Source: Candidatus Poseidoniaceae archaeon (GTDB taxonomy: Archaea > Thermoplasmatota > Poseidoniia > Poseidoniales > Poseidoniaceae). From it: DNA of 12,491 nucleotides. Location of the stretch: NCBI GenBank assembly GCA_022452125.1, contig JAKURJ010000039.1:1-12491 (forward strand), read 5' to 3'. The notes below the pieces were generated by a model. The model was given only the letters and a program-made list of their open reading frames with translations, was not told the DNA's origin and made no database searches. The position numbers were made by a program, and so were the translations under genes. Below, in pieces: positions 12,459 to 12,491 of this stretch (the stretch's first letter is position 1; every line of letters starts with the position of its first letter).

Positions 12459-12491
12459 TTAAAAGGGAAGGGCCTAAAGAATATTCATTGG

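Noticed and set aside
1..12491. CRISPR arrays, insertion sequences, integrases or phage genes.
   Set aside because: No regularly spaced repeats, transposase or recombinase motifs, or terminal inverted repeats are visible; the only duplications are the zinc-finger cassettes.

Overview
This window looks like an archaeal chromosome segment. The direct evidence is ribosomal protein S8e next to SRP19, a short archaeal-type triosephosphate isomerase, a Tma20/MCT-1-like PUA protein, AT-rich TATA boxes about 26 bases upstream of several start codons (leaderless transcripts), and GGTGA ribosome-binding sites matching the archaeal 16S 3' end. Together with the gene mix (succinyl-CoA synthetase, CobB-type sirtuin, CcdA redox proteins, moderate AT bias), this suggests a marine planktonic euryarchaeote of the Thermoplasmatota, such as Marine Group II. 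That placement is inference; no rRNA is present to confirm it.

Layout. Positions 1-1874 (minus strand) hold the sucC-sucD pair for succinyl-CoA synthetase, with sucD running off the left edge. Divergent from it, 1979-3650 (plus) holds a sugar-phosphate nucleotidyltransferase followed by triosephosphate isomerase. Next come two paralogous plus-strand genes (3700-4095 and 4162-4932) that encode small zinc-finger membrane proteins. Each sits behind an almost identical copy of the same promoter. A minus-strand pair follows: an FAD-dependent oxidoreductase with a cysteine-rich end, overlapping an 84-residue membrane protein (5010-6409). A two-gene minus-strand thiol-redox operon spans 6554-9390: a secreted, membrane-anchored thioredoxin-fold protein, then a thioredoxin-CcdA fusion. 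A divergent regulatory gap carries a strong dyad, followed by an unlisted 57-residue membrane protein with a TTG start (9513-9686). A SIRT5/CobB-type sirtuin (9747-10454) runs convergently into SRP19, which lies downstream of rps8e. The window closes with an FAHD1-like hydrolase (minus) divergent from a PUA-domain RNA-binding protein (plus).

How the genes work together. Much is core metabolism and information processing: TCA cycle, triose-phosphate interconversion, nucleotide-sugar synthesis, ribosome and SRP. The clearest functional unit is the extracytoplasmic thiol system, in which CcdA would pass electrons across the membrane to thioredoxin-fold domains. The least explained parts are the duplicated zinc-finger membrane genes, the oxidoreductase/membrane-protein pair, and the tiny membrane protein next to the dyad. 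I see no CRISPR array, transposase, phage gene, tRNA or rRNA.
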